In this document: positions 35,998-46,010 of the stretch, in pieces
Layout of the letters: each line of letters begins with the position of its first letter
Numbering within the stretch: the stretch's first letter is position 1
From: Monomorium pharaonis
Lineage: Eukaryota > Arthropoda > Insecta > Hymenoptera > Formicidae
DNA length: 64,000 nucleotides
Direction of reading: 5' to 3'
Assembly (NCBI RefSeq): GCF_013373865.1
Contig: NC_050476.1
Span: 15,295,197 to 15,359,196 of the forward strand
Translations under genes and position numbers: made by a program
Notes under the pieces: model-generated
Database searches by the model: none
What the model saw: only the letters and a program-made list of their open reading frames with translations
Told to the model about the DNA's origin: nothing

Positions 35998-37095
35998 ATG
36001 TCCACCGAGCAAAACATGGACAATATGGACACACGTTCACCAACGGGGACAGACGTAGCGGGACGGTCGACACGCTCTCCGCCACATGCGTCACCCCGCG
36101 TAATCCGGGAAGAACCCGAAGAAGAAGCACAAGAGCTTCAAGACTCACACGAGCAAAGTGGAAATACACCGGCAACGTCACAAATAAATAGGCGACCGAT
36201 ATACCCCATGGAGAACATACTCCATGAGCTATTAATTGAAATTGGCGAACTTCGTTCTCAACTTGCAAATCGAAACGAAGTCCACTCTCCGCCAAGGGAA
36301 ATGGCCAGGAATACGCAACGCCTTACTAGCCACGCGCGAGATCCTTCACATAGGCGATCGCTCAGAGATTTACGGCACCAGCACGGATCTCACAACTAAT
36401 ATTCAAGCTTAAAAGAAGCACGAAATATAATCCCCGAGATGAATAAGACTTCGAGGGATTGGGCAACTCAATATTATGAAACAATCGCAAAAGCGAGCGC
36501 AGAAGGAAAGGTCAAGAGACCTAATCCACGAACCAATGGACACAAGAAAGAGGTCCAAACTGAATCTCAGCAGAATAATCATAAACTGACTCCCCAATGC
36601 GGAAAGTGCGGGAAAACTGGCCACAATGAACGAGAATGTCGAAACAGTCGACATGCCAAACAGTTTAAATTACCGAGACCGAAAGGACGCTCTCGCGTAA
36701 ATACATTAAACGCATACTGCGATTACTGCAAAAAATCCGGACATGCCCGGAACAAATGCTGGAAATTACACGGGCACCCCAAAAAAGAATGTGACCCTTG
36801 GCTCAAAGAAAGAGCCAAAGACAATAAAAAGGCTGAAGCTAAAAATAGCAAAAATAAAAATAAAGAAATTAAAAAGTCAAAATGCTCGGAATCAGCGAAT
36901 AGCAACAGCGATGAGAGCTCGAGCGATGACTTGAGTTCGGCGCACACAGCCGCAGCGTATCAAGTTACGCATGTAAAGCGAGACGCACACAAAGACAGCG
37001 GACTTGACTTACAATTAGTCACGCTTCCAATACGAGATTTTCCAAATCAGGAAAAATCGACGCGTTATTCGATTCCGGAGCCACACTCTCGTTGA
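35998..37095 (+). pseudogene. Gypsy-type gag with two zinc knuckles, one in-frame stop
   Basis: ATG 35998 opens an acidic/arginine-rich N-terminal region (NILHELLIEIGELRSQLANR). A TAA at 36397-36399 interrupts, and the same frame continues with NIIPEMNKTSRDWATQYYET, a Lys-rich linker, and two CCHC knuckles: CGKCGKTGHNEREC and CDYCKKSGHARNKC. The capsid core that would normally lie between the N-terminal part and the knuckles appears to be mostly missing, by my recollection of family lengths. It ends at 37095, overlapping the protease in the -1 frame. Confidence 0.75.
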
Positions 37096-37433
37096 TAAAA
37101 GTAAAAAATTTAAAAGGCGAAATCAAAATACGCCATGAAAGAATAGCTCTCGTCGGGATAACAGGCCACAAGGTCTACACAATAGGAAAAATACAGGCGA
37201 CCATCGAGCTAGGCAAGCATAAGATAAAGCATCCAATGTACGTCGTAAAGGATGATTTGCCATTAGAATATGATGAGACTCTCCGCCGCGGGAGATCTAA
37301 AAAACTAGACGCGAAATGGACGGGATCCTACGTAATCACTGAGAAACACTCAGACGCAAATTATACAATAAAAAAGGGCAGGACGTCAACACGTGTACAC
37401 ACAAATAGACTAAAACCGTTCATAGAAGCATAA
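37008..37433 (+). CDS. Protease joined directly to integrase C-terminal tail
   Basis: In the -1 frame relative to gag, an aspartic protease core is visible (ALFDSGATLSLIK, about 37057-37097) and continues to HPMYVVKDDLPLEYDETL. The reading then passes without a stop into GRSKKLDAKWTGSYVI and STRVHTNRLKPFIEA, the C-terminal tail of a Gypsy integrase, ending at TAA 37431-37433. Reverse transcriptase, RNase H and the integrase catalytic core are absent, and the join at about 37283 keeps the frame open. How the ribosome would enter this frame from gag is unclear; no strong slippery heptamer is seen in 37008-37090. Confidence 0.7.
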   Translation, partial: LTISHASNTRFSKSGKIDALFDSGATLSLIKVKNLKGEIKIRHERIALVGITGHKVYTIGKIQATIELGKHKIKHPMYVVKDDLPLEYDETLRRGRSKKLDAKWTGSYVITEKHSDANYTIKKGRTSTRVHTNRLKPFIEA

Positions 37434-37757
37434 TGAAAAAGAAAGAAAGTAAAACCGAAACGAGGAGAATACCTCAAAAGAAGACAGAAACAAATTTTAT
37501 AATAGGGCACTCAAAATTGAACATTCTATTTTGCGCATAATTCGTCATTTAAGTCAAAAGAAAATTTTTTTTACGAAAGATTGTATATACGACATCCGAC
37601 ACCTTGTAATGTAATTATTGTAATTATTATTGTAATTATATATAGTTTATAAGCGTCGAAAAAACGAAAATTGTAAACAATCTGACGACGCGATATAACT
37701 ATAAGCGAAAAAGCAAAAATTCAGTACCCTCATTTTCTTTTTATCAGGGGGGAGGGA

Positions 37758-38267
37758 TGTTATGAGTGACACACTCATAACGATAAGGTGTCAGTAACAC
37801 GATGACGTAAGTCGGTCAGCTGCAGTCAGCATCGAGCGCATCGCGCGAGGTTTCGCGCAATCCGCTCGACAATTAGCGCAATGCTCCTTAGACAGCACTT
37901 GCTGTCTAAGCAATAATTTGGAATACTGACCGATTTACGCCCTCACGCAATCCTCCCCTTCTTTCGATCCAACTACCGAATTATCGGATATATAAACCGG
38001 CGAAAGAAGGTGAGGATCGGGTCAATCCGAAGTAGACAAACTAAGACTACACACGACACTCTGCTTTGCGGGATCGTGTATCGCCGAGATAACTTATTAT
38101 AAATACACAACCACGACACTCTGCCTTGCGGGGTCGCGATCTACCCATTGTAACTGAATACAAGAATAAAAGTGTTCAAGACAAATAACGGTGTATGTGA
38201 CGAAATACCTTCCTCGCGAGATCTCTGGCAGCGATCCCAAATCGTACTCACAACGAGAGGTACAACA
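37758..38267 (+). repeat. 3' LTR (510 bp)
   Basis: It is nearly identical to the 5' LTR except for a 44-base gap where the 5' LTR has one extra GACACTCTGCCTTGCGG module and its spacer. Only a few substitutions otherwise separate the two LTRs, indicating a fairly young insertion. Confidence 0.9.
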
Positions 38268-38509
38268 CCTCATATCAAGAACGTGATGAATTACATGTTT
38301 CAATTAAAATGTTTTCATCAAATATAATTAATCTTTATCTCTTATTAGGCTTACGTATACACTCAAGATAAGTATAAATTGACAGTATAAATATAGTCAT
38401 GTAGCAGTCTTACTTCAATCAGTGCAATCGTTTTGTAATAATCATATGTGTGCAATTTGTTAAATTGATTTTAAATTATAATACAAAGCAAAGTTTAACA
38501 TCTTTACAA

Positions 38510-40343
38510 ATGATTCTCAATCCGCTTAATGTTGTTAGACTTTTATTGGCATCTGTAAGTTCAATATATCTAACAGAAACGCCAGTAACTGAAGCAGAAA
38601 TACAATTAAAAGAAGACATACAAAAATTATTGCTAGATAGCATTTTTCACTATAATGGATTGGAAGTGATGGAAGAAACCTATCTCGATTATCAAGAACC
38701 TTATAAATTACACAGTTTCGAAATAATTGAAGATGACGAAGAAGCATGGAGTGAAGATAATTTAAATTCTCATCTACAGTGTTCAAACAGTGAAGTAAAT
38801 TTTGACAGTACTTATAAAAGACGAGCTGTTGAATATTGGCGGAATTTAGACGATAATAAAGAAATTAACCACAGAAAAAGGCATCGTTCTCTAAAATCAG
38901 TACAAAGTAAATTTAAAAGAGTTTCATCTGAACGTCAGTTAAGACGATGGGAAGAACAACTACAATCAACTGGAAATCGTTTGGAAAAATTATCTTATAT
39001 CTCCAAATTTACACATGATAAATTTACTGCAGCTATTGAATCAGGATTTATGGTTCATGATATCGATTTAAAAAGATGGGCTTTACAAGCTCAAGAAGAA
39101 ATAGGAAATGTAATTCCTATATTTAAAGCATCTCACAGCTGGATATCAAGATTCAAGAAATCCCATCGAATTGTTTCAAGAAAAGTTACGAAGTTTGTAA
39201 CTAAAAGAACAGTGGAAGATTCTATTGATTTACAAAACTCAGCAAATAATTTTTTTAAAACAGTGAAACCATTTATTGAACAGTTTGGAGCAGAAAATGT
39301 TTATAATTCTGATCAAAGTGGTTTTTAATTAGAAATACATTCTGGAAGATCATTGTCTCCTAAAGGAATAAAAAAAGTAGAGCGTATCGTACAATCTGTG
39401 TCATCAACAACCCATTCATACACGATACAACCAATAATATCATGTAATGGTAATTTGCTGTCACCTTTATTTATTGTTTTGAAAGAAGCTAACGGCGAAT
39501 TTGGACCGAGAGTACAAGAAACTTTATTTAAACTAACAAATGTTATTGTAAAAGCATCGAAATCTGGTAAAATGACATCAGGTAATATAAATTTTCTTTT
39601 ATAAGGTTTTAGATTTTTAAATATTGATAATTAAAAAAATATATAAATTTGGATAAACAATTACATAAAATTATATAATAAAATTAATCTCTGATACATA
39701 ATCAATTATCATCTTTATAAAATTTTATATTTAATTTAACAATCTAATAACAATCATAAGAAAGTTATTAAATTAATCTATATTTGTTACAGATCATTTT
39801 AAAATGTGGTTAGAAAAAGCTTATTTTCCAAACATTGGTTCTAATAGCGTTCTTCTTATCGATTCATGGACCGGACATTGTCCCAATATCATTTCGGATT
39901 TAACACCTCTAGATAAACATATTACTACTATGATTATACCGAAAGGTACTACAGGAAAAATACAACCATTAGATGTTTACGGATTTAGAATTTGGAAAAA
40001 TTTTGCTAAAAGATTTTCAGATATAGTTTTATTATTGGAATGTGATATAAATTTGCATGAACGAAATAATATAATAAAATTGCAATCTTTGATACATAAT
40101 CAATTGTCATCCCCGCGATATCGTAACTTATTTAAATATTCGTGGTTTAAAAGTGGTTATACGAACGAAAGACTACAGAAATTTAAAAATCCAGTAGAAT
40201 TTAGTTTGGATGATACTTCAACAACATGTGATATCGAAGGTTGCCATAATGTAGCTATAGTAAAATGTTCATGGTGCAAAAAATCATTATGTTTAAAACA
40301 TTTCTTCGTTGAGTATCATTATTGCAATGAGTATAATGAGTAA
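38510..40343 (+). pseudogene. Pogo-type transposase (CENP-B-like HTH and DDE), one stop, one intron
   Basis: The N-terminal half holds a CENP-B/Tc5-like DNA-binding region: RRWEEQLQSTGNRLEKLSYI, then LKRWALQAQEEIG and FKASHSWISRFKKSHRIVSRK. The catalytic core has YNSDQSGF (Asp at 39311), LLIDSWTGHCP (Asp at 39861) and KIQPLDVYGF (Asp at 39972), with 36 residues between the last two. A Cys/His cluster ends the protein (CDIEGCHNVAIVKCSWC). A TAA at 39326-39328 lies in frame, and a GT-AG intron at 39582-39792 keeps frame. ATG 38510 is the first in the frame. Apart from the one stop the gene is intact. Confidence 0.85.
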
Positions 40344-40705
40344 ATGATACAATACAAAATGTATAAATTTATTGTATAAATATTTAAAAATTATTTTATT
40401 AATAAATATTTAGAAATAATTGTGATGATGTAAATCACAATCTTATTATGTAAATAAACAAAATATAAAAGCATAAGACCAAAAATAGCTTTAAGAAAAT
40501 AATCACAAGATATAAAGAAATAATGTACAGAAATTAGTAAAATAAAAAAATTTACTAATTTTAAAAAAAAGTAATAAAAACCATTATAATTATTAATATT
40601 ATTTATAATTTATAATTTGTGATGCTAAAATCAATTATATAGATTTCTATTATATATCTTATCAAAATTGTGTATAATCTTGTTTAGACGATAATTATTT
40701 GCGTA
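40344..40705. other. AT-rich 3' flank of the transposase
   Basis: No ORF is seen. Several AATAAA signals (for example near 40397) are suitable for the transposase transcript. The right terminal repeat begins after it. Confidence 0.5.
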
Positions 40706-41547
40706 CATGAGCACGGATAGCTTATATACGGAAATCTTTATAATTAATTTTCAAAAATGATATTTCGTAACATAACTTTAATATACATGGTTGAATTTAG
40801 AAAAAAGAAATCTTTCAATATAGCAAAAAAATTTTTTTTATTTAAAAAAAATAATGGTAGGGGATGTTTTGTTAAACAAAAAAATTAAAAAAAAATTTTT
40901 TTTCTTTACAAATTTAAAGTACTCTTAAAACCGTACAACTTTTATTTAAAAAATTTTTTTCTATCTTTTATACTTCCGATGATATCCGAAAGAATAAAAT
41001 TGTTTTTTTTCAAAGGGGTGTTTCACCCTCTAAACATAAAACTCCGCTCATAAAAAAAAATACGTGTCTCTTAGATTTGTGTGTTTGACAACATATTTCA
41101 AGGAAAATCAAATTGGCGTCGGACACTTGTGATACTTCCCTTGTAAGATTTCATGAAAAAAATATTTTAAGTATAAGCTGTTTAAATATTATAATTTTAA
41201 TAAATTAATTTTTTAAAGTAATTTTATTAATACTATAAATATATGTATTTAATAGATAAAAAGAAAATAATGTGATTAAAAAATAAAAAACAAAAATTCT
41301 AAAAAGAACTATTAGTAAAAGTTGAAATGTATTAAATACATAATGTTTCACTTTTATTCATTATATGTAGTTTGAACATTTAATTACATTAGGAGCGTCA
41401 AAATTAAGACAATTTTTGAACATGGCAGTAAAACAAATTTTTACCGACCAATTAATTGCCACGGAATTTACTTGGAATGGCACAAATAAAACCAAAAGTT
41501 TAAACGATTCCAAAATTGCCGATATTATTTACTGTAATGAGCAATAA

Positions 41548-42250
41548 AGTATCTAAACATAAGCAAAAAATAAATAACCGTTTCCTCCATCTACAAACAA
41601 TACCGTCACACGTCTAGCACGATAAAGAATTATTTATCTTCTAAACTCAAAGGGAAGATAACCTACGCGGTAGGTTAGGATAGATAGTCGGATCCCTTCA
41701 ATAAAATTAAAAGAATGTGGGAGGAAACAGAGAAACTTTCGACAGAGTGCTCAACGTATGATTGGTCAAAAAGGAAAAATTATTTTTCCAATAAAAAAAC
41801 GTAGAATTCACCCACCACACAATCCTGAAAAAGAGTCCTACCAATTAGAATATTTGAACCACCTACATCTGGATCCTCCCCTTGTAAGACTTTGTACATA
41901 TATTACCAAATCTTGAAGAGAAACAGGCAGTTAACGTTAGTTTTTCACGCTAGTTAAGAGTAGTAAGTTAATTAAGAATTGTTGGTTAGTCAGTTAGTTA
42001 GTTCAGTTCAGTTAATAAGAGAATTAGTTAACAGTCAGTTTTTTGTTACGGTAATGAGAAAATGAAATAGCGAGTTAGTTAGTAATCAGTAACGAGAAAA
42101 ATAGTAGTTATTTAGTTAGTTAATAATAGAAATAATCATGTAGAATCAGTGCGCGAATAAACTTTAGTTCCATAAAGTTCAGCCGTTCCATCCGGTCAAG
42201 AAATCCCTTCGATTCCAACAAATGGATTTATTTGGGAACCAGTAATGAGT
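41548..42250 (+). other. Possible LTR-like sequence, unclassified
   Basis: No gene is present. The segment has repeated GTTAGTTA words (about 41985-42115), an AATAAA at about 42157, and a candidate LTR end at TTCCAACA (about 42221) followed by AATGGATTTATTTGGGAACC, which could be a primer site. No matching partner LTR is seen, so this is a suggestion only. Confidence 0.25.
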
Positions 42251-42411
42251 AAGTCCCACAATCACAATTTCTTTCTTTTGTTTTTACGTTACACATCTAC
42301 TTCCTTCCGTTTTAATTCTTTAGGACAAGCTTCTATTATTTATAAATAATTCCTTTTTAGAGTTTTTTGTCCCCCTTTTTTCCCCGGTTTGCGGATGCGA
42401 GCTTTGCCGTT

Positions 42412-42515
42412 CGAGTCCGACCGGCCGTTCCGGTGCGCGGATTCGGAGGCTGTCGCTCGAAAGTCCGACCGGCCGTTCCGGTACGCGGATTCCGCCCTTA
42501 GTGTTCGAGAGTCCA
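42412..42515 (+). repeat. 48 bp tandem repeat, two full copies and a partial third
   Basis: GTCCGACCGGCCGTTCCGG occurs at 42415 and 42463, each followed by a GCGGATTC word, and a third unit starts at about 42500 (GAGAGTCCA) but decays. The GC-rich block stands out from AT-rich flanks. Confidence 0.75.
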
Positions 42516-42639
42516 AACAACAATTCACGGTTTTAATTTTCAAGAGTCAGCACTTTCCTCACCTTCCTTCCCCGAATTACTTAAGATATAATGTCACTCA
42601 CAAGCAAAAAGCTGCCCATTAGTTTTACACTTCCGAAAT

Positions 42640-42910
42640 TTATATTAATAACCTTTGTGTATTTTTAAATTTTTATTAAAAACCTTTTGTTAAACTTTAA
42701 AACTTTTGTAAACTCAACCGAAATCTATGTTATAATCCTTTGTATTTGAAACTTTTAATAATAATTCTGGCGTATTCTTTAAAACCTTTGTAAACTCAAC
42801 CGAAGATCTATTTTTATAACCCTTTGCGTAATTGAAAACTATAATAATAATCCCTTACGTATTTTTAAACTCTGTAAACTCTTGTGAAATTTATTTAGAA
42901 CCATTCTTGT
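42640..42910 (+). repeat. About 82 bp tandem repeat, three to four degenerate copies
   Basis: TTTGTAAACTCAACCGAA occurs at about 42705 and 42787, with a degenerate CTGTAAACTC near 42867. Each is followed by AATAATAAT and TACGTATT-like words. There is no coding potential. Confidence 0.65.
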
Positions 42911-44240
42911 AATTCAATATTTATAAATTCATAGCCAACAAATTATGTTGAATCACGACTTCAGCGCCTATTTATATTCTTACAACATTTTGGAAAATTT
43001 AGAATAAATACTTCGTTATTTTTTTTGTTACATAAATTTCATCATTTATTTTAATCAATAACGACCTTCCCTCATCCTGAACAAAAACTGCACCTGGTCC
43101 GATCCCGAGTTAAAGCGATTCAATTTGTTGACTCGAAACTTGGACCGACGGACGTACGACTTGAAACGGGTTATAGCGGGCTTATCGGCACGTTGACCTA
43201 TATTTTTGAGTCATAAAAAGTGCGTTCGACCTGAGGCACCTACCCTCTCTTAATCTGTGTGCCTACGGGAATTCTACACGTTTCGTTACGTTCTTCCCTG
43301 CCTTACCTGTTCTCCCTGAAATATCCTTCCTACCGAATAAAGAGTTAAATCCTATAAGGCTGGACGTAACAATTGCACACAAATCCAAATATTTAAATCT
43401 CACAAAGCTATTTAAAATGTCATAAATGTCTTTTTACACGAAGTTGCACGTACATTGGAACACTTTATGCATACTTTTTAATATTATATTTTCGGAATTT
43501 TATAATATTTCTGCAATATTACTGGATCATTTTGGCGTAATGTTGATATTGCATGTTTCTGAAACGTCTCTGCAATATTACATTGCAACTCGTAATATTG
43601 TAACGTTGCAGCAATGTTGCTGAAAGCTTCTGTACTGTATGGGAAATATAAAGAAAAATTTAAAAAAATTATAAAATACTTACGGTTTATCGTACGCCTC
43701 GTTCTGTTGGATCGGAACGTAATAGTTTATGTTGTACGTTTCTTTTCGGGAAGTTTTTAAAATCCGTCTTCCACTGATCAACTGAGGAGCAACGTTGTTA
43801 AGAAGTTTTGCTGTCCGTCTTGTGACGCGAGTGATGCGGTACCGTTGTCAGAACTTTTCTTATATTGTACACCTCTCCACAAATTTCTCAGTCTTTTGTC
43901 TGAATTGGAGCACTCATCGTCCGACAAAATTACAGCGTTGCCGGCGTTTCAGCCAAATCGATCATCTAGAGCCAATCATGTTAAACATGTTGCAACATGT
44001 TCAATGTATGAAACGCTTATTACAACGTTGCCAAATCTACAACAGCAGAAAATCCCGCCGCGACAAACACTTTTATCTTTTCTTCGTCTCACCATCTCGC
44101 GTAACCAAAACCGACGTAGTACATTTATAGGGAGAGGAGGGGTAAAGAACAGCATTTTTTTATATCAATACCCCTAATAAAAACATGTTGGGTTTTCAGA
44201 GGCATCACCGAAATAGTTTACAACCAATAAAGGGGATATT
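42911..44240. other. Stretch without a recognised gene
   Basis: AATAAA near 43339 and GGACGTAACA near 43370 could be the end of an LTR. Repeated GCAATATT/GCAATGTTGC words occur at 43510-43620. ORFs at 43795-44177 carry no family signal. No feature is supported beyond these. Confidence 0.35.
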
Positions 44241-44264
44241 AATTTACTTTTAATAAGCGGTTCT

Positions 44265-44385
44265 TCCTGGGGCCCCGTGTGACATCATCCCTCCCCGCCG
44301 TGACAACCCCCCGCGCCAATAAGCCCCCCCCGCACACCCCCCCTCGGAGTTCCTGATAGAACCGGCCTTGTATTCCTACTACAGT
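44265..44385 (+). repeat. Dispersed GC-rich repeat, copy 2 (copy 1 near 8180-8300)
   Basis: It shares with the first copy the ordered words GTGACATCAT, CCCCCCCGCACACCC, CCTCGGAG and TAGAAC. The copies are diverged, with indels. Confidence 0.6.
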
Positions 44386-44436
44386 GAGAAATAATGTCGA
44401 ATCGACATCGACGTCTTTTTAATCATTATTTCTCAC
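44384..44436. repeat. Short hairpin, 13 bp perfect arms
   Basis: GTGAGAAATAATG (44384-44396) and its exact reverse complement (44424-44436) flank a 27-base spacer that contains TCGAATCGACATCGACG. It may be the ends of a tiny MITE relic. Confidence 0.6.
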
Positions 44437-44994
44437 CGGGGTGGAGAGGGGAAAGGTAGCCGCTGCGAGTAGGCATAGTGTTTTCAATAATGCATTATTT
44501 CCAGTACATGAAAAATGATTGTACTAAAATTTGTTACAAAAAATTAAATGAGTTATGTAAATATAACTCAAACCTGATCAGGAAACCTATTGCATTACTT
44601 TATTATCTGTTAATTAATGAATATTAACATTTAATTAATATTTATTATATTATTTTATTAAATTAAATAAAGTTCATATTTATGGTAAATTAATATAAAT
44701 ATTAATTTATTATTTATTAATACATATTAATTTAAAAGCATATTAATTGTAGTTAGCAAGATAGCAAGCTCACGTCATTTTGACGTCCCAAAATGGTCAT
44801 TTACTGACTATTCTTGACGTCACGAAATGACGCCCTTATGATGTTAAAATGACGGTCGAATGTCACAAATTCCTGACGTCATGAAATGTACCGTATTTTG
44901 ACGCCATAGAATGACGTGAACAATATGTTGTCAAAAAGATCTCTAAAAGATATCCTGTTTCTGAAAATGATAACATAAAGAGACTTCTAAAAGA

Positions 44995-45701
44995 TGTTGC
45001 GCCTTGCGGTGCGACAAAAGATCTTTCGGGATTCGTTGCTGCCCAAGGAGTAGGAACTCGCGGAAAGAGACGGATTTTGTAGGTAGGGTCCTCAAATCAC
45101 TCACGCACTGATTCTAAGTTAAATTGATATAAAAGATTTATTTCTCTGTTGTTGTACACTGGTTGCGGTCGGCGAAGGTGCCGCGTCGTGTTACACTAGA
45201 TTAGATACGGCGCGTGACTCGGAGTTAACGCGTCGTCCCGTTGCTCGCTCGAGATTTGCTAGCGGCTAAGTTCCGAACTCTTAATTCACTCGTGCGGGCC
45301 GTACGTATCGGCTTGATTTCTAATCACTGATCCCGCTGGCCGCTGTTCGGCAGCGGCTTAAATAGTGGCGCGGATTTAATTATTAGTGGGGGCATCGGGC
45401 CCTCCGCATGACCATATATGGTCATTCGGCGCGCGGGAAATATTTGCGAGTTTAGCAACAATTGCCAAAATGCAGGTATGCATTTCCGGTGGCATGATTG
45501 TTGCTAAGCTGGCTTCGCTACTTCTTTAAGGTGGCTGGTGCGTTGCCCAGTGCGATGACCGGCCGGCAGCGCACGAGGCATGTGTCACCTGACACCTTGT
45601 GATAGCGAGCCTTCCTCGGCGAGCTATCTTATAATTTTAATATTTTATTTCCTTTATTTTATAATATGAATTTATTGGTTGTGAGTGTTTCGCTCACAAC
45701 A
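44995..45701 (-). repeat. Solo LTR (707 bp), Gypsy-type
   Basis: The plus strand shows TGTTGCGCC to CTCACAACA, with the 4 bp duplication AAGA on both sides (44991-44994 and 45702-45705). Minus orientation is suggested by a TATTTAAG box at about 45364 and AATAAA at about 45145, both on the minus strand. It has no internal region, so it is the product of LTR-LTR recombination. Confidence 0.75.
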
Positions 45702-45942
45702 AAGATAACATATAATGTCAGAATGTTAACCAATGCGTCGTTTTTTGAGAACAGAAAGATATTATGAAACTAATATCTAAAAGATTTCTTAAATCGGATA
45801 TCTTTAAACTGCAACTAGAGATAAAAAAATAAAATAAAAATTTCATTTTTTTTTATTATTCTTATCAACAGTACATACTAAATTTGGGACACATTTTTAT
45901 TAATTAATTAAATTTAAATTATATTATTTTATTTTACTCTTA

Positions 45943-46010
45943 CTTGCTGCTGGTTTTGAACCCGGGACCTTAGGATTACAAACCTTGTACTCTATCTGCT
46001 ACGCCAGTTT
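45943..46010 (-). ncRNA. tRNA-like sequence (Thr-TGT-like), decayed, possibly SINE-related
   Basis: On the minus strand a TGGCGTAGCAGATAGAG A-box-like start and a GGTTCAAAACC B box (fits GGTTCRANNCC) are correctly spaced, with TTTGTAA in the anticodon-loop position (anticodon TGT). The acceptor stem and most of the anticodon stem do not pair, so it is not a good functional tRNA. It may be a tRNA relic, a tRNA-derived SINE head, or an internal pol III promoter of the surrounding element. Confidence 0.4.

Larger units (their letters stand above)
34993..38267 (+). mobile_element. Gypsy-type LTR retrotransposon, internally deleted
   Basis: Two direct LTRs (34993-35546 and 37758-38267), each TGTTATGAG to GTACAACA, are flanked by the 4 bp duplication CCTC (34989-34992 and 38268-38271). 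A purine-rich tract (AGGGGGGAGGGA) precedes the 3' LTR, and GTGGTGGCAGCGG follows the 5' LTR as candidate primer site. The interior is only 2.2 kb: gag-like ORF, zinc knuckles, protease, and the tail of an integrase. No reverse transcriptase or RNase H is present, so it depends on another element. Confidence 0.9.
34718..38487. repeat. Palindrome within the pogo element, split by an LTR retrotransposon
   Basis: The left arm 34718-34890 and right arm 38272-38487 are inverse copies (TTTGTATTATAATTTAAA at 34717 against its inverse at about 38470; CATCACGTTCTTGATATGAG at 34869 against 38271). The innermost hairpin has GGATACGTGACTTTTA (34890) and its inverse ending 34990, around an AT-rich loop. 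If the LTR element 34993-38267 and one CCTC copy are set aside, the two halves are continuous. The right arm is the leader just upstream of the transposase start, so the left arm is an inverted duplicate of that leader. Confidence 0.75.
34271..41139. mobile_element. Pogo-type DNA transposon with about 440 bp terminal inverted repeats
   Basis: The left terminal repeat runs 34271 to about 34712 and the right about 40706 to 41139; both start GGAAGTATCACAAG when read inward and keep high similarity including poly-A/T blocks. The direct repeat CTTGTAAG flanks it (34263-34270 and 41140-41147). It carries one transposase gene and, near its left end, a palindrome with a Gypsy-type LTR element inserted in it. 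It lies in a coding exon of the DUF4806-type gene. Confidence 0.8.
33504..41547 (+). pseudogene. DUF4806-type gene, split by a DNA transposon
   Basis: Exon-like pieces lie at about 33504-33713 (LSMVAETERLRSLVKNL), 33787-33896 (YAIYRKQKLQPL, KLDKKLK), 34026-34270 (LQPLEGLSLDSIKEFEVMEE, NRERLV), and resume on the far side of the transposon at 41148 (FHEKNIL) with a last exon at 41371-41547 (LITLGASKLRQFLNMAVKQI, ATEFTWNG, LNDSKIADIIYC). That last exon is the DUF4806 domain. Two stops and a frame change occur in the 34026-34200 piece, so it is a pseudogene. Together with the upstream transposase remnant, on the same strand, it may have been the second gene of one two-gene element. The domain call is by recognition of the pattern only. 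Confidence 0.6.

Noticed and set aside
43795..44177. Two ORFs of about 110 codons
   Set aside because: They overlap in different frames and show no recognisable family or splice context.
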